Shown: positions 59,912 to 62,450 of the stretch, piece by piece
Position numbering within the stretch: the stretch's first letter is position 1
How the letters are laid out: every line of letters begins with the position of its first letter
Assembly (NCBI GenBank): GCA_964354255.1
Contig: CAYGYX010000006.1
Coordinates: 1-62,450 of the forward strand
Length of the DNA: 62,450 bases
Direction of reading: 5' to 3'
Origin: VGBK01 sp964354255
Lineage (GTDB): Bacteria > Actinomycetota > Acidimicrobiia > Spongiisociales > UBA11373
The notes under the pieces: generated by a model
Database searches by the model: none
Told to the model about the DNA's origin: nothing
The model's input: only the letters and a program-made list of their open reading frames with translations
Program-made: the position numbers and the translations under genes

Positions 59912-61402
59912 ATGGAGCCCTTCAAGGAGTACGACCGCCACGACGGCACCGGTCTGGCCGACCTCGTGCGCAGCCGCCAGGTGCACCCTCTTGAGCTTTT
60001 CGAGGCGGCCGCCCGCCGCATCGAGGAGCTGAACCCGAAGCTCAATGCCGTCGTCTACCCCGACCTGGACCGGGCCCGGGAGGAGGCCGCCCGCGAGCCG
60101 CGGGAGGGGCCCTTTGCCGGGGTCCCCTTCCTGGTCAAGGACCTCGGCGCGGCCGTCGCCGGCCTGCCCTACACGATGTCCTCACGGTCGCGGGTGGGCT
60201 ACGTGCCCAAGGAGGACAACGAGATCGTCACCCGCCACCGCCGGGCCGGCCTCATCATCCTGGGCAAGACCAACACCCCCGAGTTCGGGCTGGCCGCGGT
60301 CACCGAGCCTGAGCTGCACGGGCCGTGCCGCAACCCCTGGGACACGACCCTCACCCCGGGTGGGTCCAGCGGCGGCTCGGCGGCGGCGGTGGCCGCCGGC
60401 ATGGTGCCCATGGCTCATGGCAATGACGGCGGCGGCTCGATCCGCATGCCGGCTTCGCATTGCGGGCTGTTCGGCCTCAAGCCCACCCGGGGGCGCAGCA
60501 CCTGGGGGCCCGATCACCTGGAGTGCTGGCTGGGCCTGGCCGAGCAGCACGCCCTCACCCGCAGCGTACGCGACTCGGCCCGTCTGCTCGATGCCACCCA
60601 CGGCCCGGCCGCCGGCGCCCCCTACCGGCCGGCCCCACCGGCCCGTCCCTTTGCGGAGGAGCTGGGGGCTCCGCCGGGTCGGCTACGCATCGCCTACACC
60701 GCCAGCGCCCTGCTGGACGACCGTCCCATGGACCCGGAGTGCGTGGCCGCGGTCCAGTCGGCCGCCCGGCTGTGTGCCGAACTGGGCCATGAGGTGGCCG
60801 AGGCCCGTCCACGGTTGGACATCCCCGCCATCGTCGACGCCTTCGTCACTCTCACCGGGGCGGAGGGTGCCCTGGAGGTGGCCGAGAGCGAGGCGCTCAC
60901 CGGCCGCAAGGTTCGTCCCGGCGACGTGGAACTGGTGAACTGGATCATCCGGCTCATCGGCCACAAGCGCTCCGCCGCCCAGTTGGACCAGGCTTTCGAG
61001 GTCATGCGCCGCACCTCCCAACAGGTCGCCCTGTTCATGGAGCATCACGACGTCCTCCTCACCTCCAGCCTGGCCCAGCCGCCCTGGCCCATCGGGGTCG
61101 GGGATCTCAAGGCCGGGCAGCGGGCCATGCTGCAGGTGGTGGGACGGGCCCCAGCCGCCCCCCTGCTGGCCGCGGTGGTCAAGCAGTTGGCCGGGGAGAT
61201 CCTGCGGCCCATGCCCAACACCCCGCTGTGCAACCTCACCGGCCAGCCGGCCATGTCGGTGCCGTTGCACTGGACGGCCGAGGGCCTGCCCGTCGGCGTC
61301 CAGTTCATCGCCCGGGTGGAGGAGGAGGGGCTGCTGTTCCGCCTGGCTTCCCAGTTGGAGGCGGCCCGGCCCTGGTGGGACCGCCGGCCGAAGACCGACT
61401 GA
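59912..61402 (+). CDS. Amidase (amidase-signature family), full length
   Basis: A 496-residue amidase, with triad Lys76 (GVPFLVKD), Ser152 (GGSSGGSAA) and nucleophile Ser176 (GNDGGGSIRMPAS). The Lys-Ser-Ser spacing of 76 and 24 residues equals that of the family (75 and 24 in FAAH, from memory). It is closely related to the amidase at 36.5 kb, including the YDRHD-TGLA-LVR start and the leader DNA. The longer upstream frame is a shadow; ATG 59912 follows GGGGAGGAT. Its C-terminal part (from PPWPIGVGDL onward) shows what the first copy lacks. No substrate can be named; an aldo/keto reductase follows 52 bases downstream. Confidence 0.9.
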   Translation: MEPFKEYDRHDGTGLADLVRSRQVHPLELFEAAARRIEELNPKLNAVVYPDLDRAREEAAREPREGPFAGVPFLVKDLGAAVAGLPYTMSSRSRVGYVPKEDNEIVTRHRRAGLIILGKTNTPEFGLAAVTEPELHGPCRNPWDTTLTPGGSSGGSAAAVAAGMVPMAHGNDGGGSIRMPASHCGLFGLKPTRGRSTWGPDHLECWLGLAEQHALTRSVRDSARLLDATHGPAAGAPYRPAPPARPFAEELGAPPGRLRIAYTASALLDDRPMDPECVAAVQSAARLCAELGHEVAEARPRLDIPAIVDAFVTLTGAEGALEVAESEALTGRKVRPGDVELVNWIIRLIGHKRSAAQLDQAFEVMRRTSQQVALFMEHHDVLLTSSLAQPPWPIGVGDLKAGQRAMLQVVGRAPAAPLLAAVVKQLAGEILRPMPNTPLCNLTGQPAMSVPLHWTAEGLPVGVQFIARVEEEGLLFRLASQLEAARPWWDRRPKTD

Positions 61403-61454
61403 CGGGGGCGCGCCTCTGCGGTAGGGTCGGCGCCACTACAGAGAGGAGCCTGCC

Positions 61455-62447
61455 GTGGAGTACACCCATCTCGGACGCCTCGGCCTGAAGGTGAGCCGGC
61501 TCTGCCTGGGCACCATGAACTTCGGGTGGGACGTGCCCGGGACCGAGGCCGATGAGGCCTTCGCCATCATGGACCGGGCGCTGGAGCACGGCATCAACTT
61601 CTTCGACACCGCCAACGTCTACGGCTGGCGGAAGGACGGGGCGATCGGGGAGGGCCTCACCGAGCAGATCATCGGCCGGTGGTTCGCCCAGGGCGGCGGC
61701 CGCCGGGAGAAGGTGGTGCTGGCCACCAAGGTCTACGGGAGGATGGGCAAGTGGCCCAACGAGGGCTACCTGTCGGCCCGCCACATCGTCTCCGCCTGTG
61801 AGGCCAGCCTGCGCCGCTTGCAGACCGACCACATCGACCTCTACCAGTTCCATCACATAGACCGGGAGGCCCCCTGGGAGGAGATCTGGCAGGCGATCGA
61901 GACGCTGGTGCACGCCGGCAAGGTCCTCTACGTGGGCAGCTCCAACTTCGCCGGCTGGCACATCGTCAAGGCCAACGAGGCGGCCCGCGCCCGGCACTTG
62001 CTGGGGCTGGTCTCCGAGCAGTGCCGCTACAACCTGACGGTGCGCACCCCCGAGCTGGAGGTGCTGCCCGCCTGCGGGGACTACGGGTTGGGGGTCATCC
62101 CCTGGAGCCCGCTGGCCGGCGGGCTCCTCGCCGGGGTGCTGGGCAAGCCCGAGGGCGCGCGGCGGGCCGAGGACCGGGTGCGCGCCGAGTTGGAGGAGCG
62201 CCGCCCGCAGCTCGAGGCCTACGAGGCCCTCTGCACGAAGCTGGGCGAGGGCCCGGCCGACGTCGCCCTGGCCTGGCTGCTGGCCAACCCGGTGGTGACC
62301 GCGCCGATCATCGGGCCGCGGACGGTGGGGCAGCTCGACGGGGCCCTGCACGCCCTCGAGCTGCGGCTCGAGGACGAGACGATGAAGAAGCTCGACCAGA
62401 TCTTCCCCGGGCCGGGCGGGCCCGGCCCTGAGGCCTGGGCCTGGTGA
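61455..62447 (+). CDS. Aldo/keto reductase
   Basis: A 330-residue NADPH-dependent oxidoreductase of the AKR fold. The tetrad is in place: Asp and Tyr in NFFDTANVYGW, Lys in VLATKVYGRMG and His in LYQFHHIDREAPW. Nearby GKVLYVGSSNFAGWHI and the cofactor-binding GVIPWSPLAGGLLAGVL and PIIGPRTVGQL match the bacterial AKR11/AKR12-like group (YhdN, general-stress type). GTG 61455 follows GAGAGGAG. It is the last gene in the window, and the stop is 3 bases from the end. It may share a transcript with the amidase. Confidence 0.88.
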   Translation: MEYTHLGRLGLKVSRLCLGTMNFGWDVPGTEADEAFAIMDRALEHGINFFDTANVYGWRKDGAIGEGLTEQIIGRWFAQGGGRREKVVLATKVYGRMGKWPNEGYLSARHIVSACEASLRRLQTDHIDLYQFHHIDREAPWEEIWQAIETLVHAGKVLYVGSSNFAGWHIVKANEAARARHLLGLVSEQCRYNLTVRTPELEVLPACGDYGLGVIPWSPLAGGLLAGVLGKPEGARRAEDRVRAELEERRPQLEAYEALCTKLGEGPADVALAWLLANPVVTAPIIGPRTVGQLDGALHALELRLEDETMKKLDQIFPGPGGPGPEAWAW

Positions 62448-62450
62448 GGT

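Overview
This is a G+C-rich stretch (roughly 70 % by eye) of a bacterial chromosome, probably an actinomycete-like organism assembled from short reads. I infer Actinomycetota, possibly near Acidimicrobiia, from the frequent GTG starts, 4-base ATGA/GTGA gene overlaps, lipoproteins with Thr/Pro-rich linkers directly after the lipobox Cys, and GTP-type PEP carboxykinase. No rRNA or tRNA is present to confirm this. Two exact 100-N runs (37692-37791 and 56532-56631) are scaffold gaps, and both interrupt genes.

Layout. 0-5.4 kb: pentose/sugar genes (3' end of xylA, an SDR dehydrogenase, an aldose 1-epimerase, divergent xylB) and a membrane-anchored alpha/beta hydrolase. 5.4-11.6 kb: a two-gene redox operon (phytoene-desaturase-like flavoprotein plus a 2Fe-2S flavin reductase), glpD, and a putative GT-B-like protein transcribed away from a DeoR-type regulator. 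11.8-21.7 kb: a coherent alpha-galactoside operon of regulator, solute-binding lipoprotein, two unusual permeases, alpha-galactosidase, galT, galK and galE. It covers uptake, hydrolysis and the whole Leloir pathway. 21.7-23.1 kb: two decayed acyltransferase-3 genes. 23.3-26.1 kb: an amine/amino-acid oxidase-like flavoprotein and a zinc alcohol dehydrogenase.

26.5-34.8 kb: aconitase, eukaryote-type NADP isocitrate dehydrogenase, both ATP-citrate lyase subunits and GTP-PEP carboxykinase, all in one direction. This is the citrate branch of a reductive TCA cycle, or equally a cytosolic acetyl-CoA/oxaloacetate export route. 35-42.6 kb is accessory: small proteins, a gap-truncated amidase, a channel-like TrkA-N/RyR protein, a MazEF-type toxin-antitoxin pair with a clear operator, a mosaic of gene remnants, an RTX-type secreted protein and a frameshifted one-repeat secreted protein.

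42.7-54.6 kb: an MFS transporter, an M23 peptidase with peptidoglycan-binding domains, two lipoproteins, a heterodimeric ABC exporter, an exported isoaspartyl methyltransferase-like lipoprotein, a membrane spermidine-synthase-like protein and a cupin. 54.7-62.4 kb: a seven-repeat secreted protein, an M15 peptidase-like lipoprotein, a P-loop protein, a stand-alone CarH-like B12-binding protein, a second amidase closely related to the first, and an aldo/keto reductase.

The best candidates for new biology are the TrkA-N/RyR channel-like protein, the citrate-cleavage cluster, the CarH-like sensor without a DNA-binding domain, the exported methyltransferase, and the repeat protein with its one-repeat paralogue.
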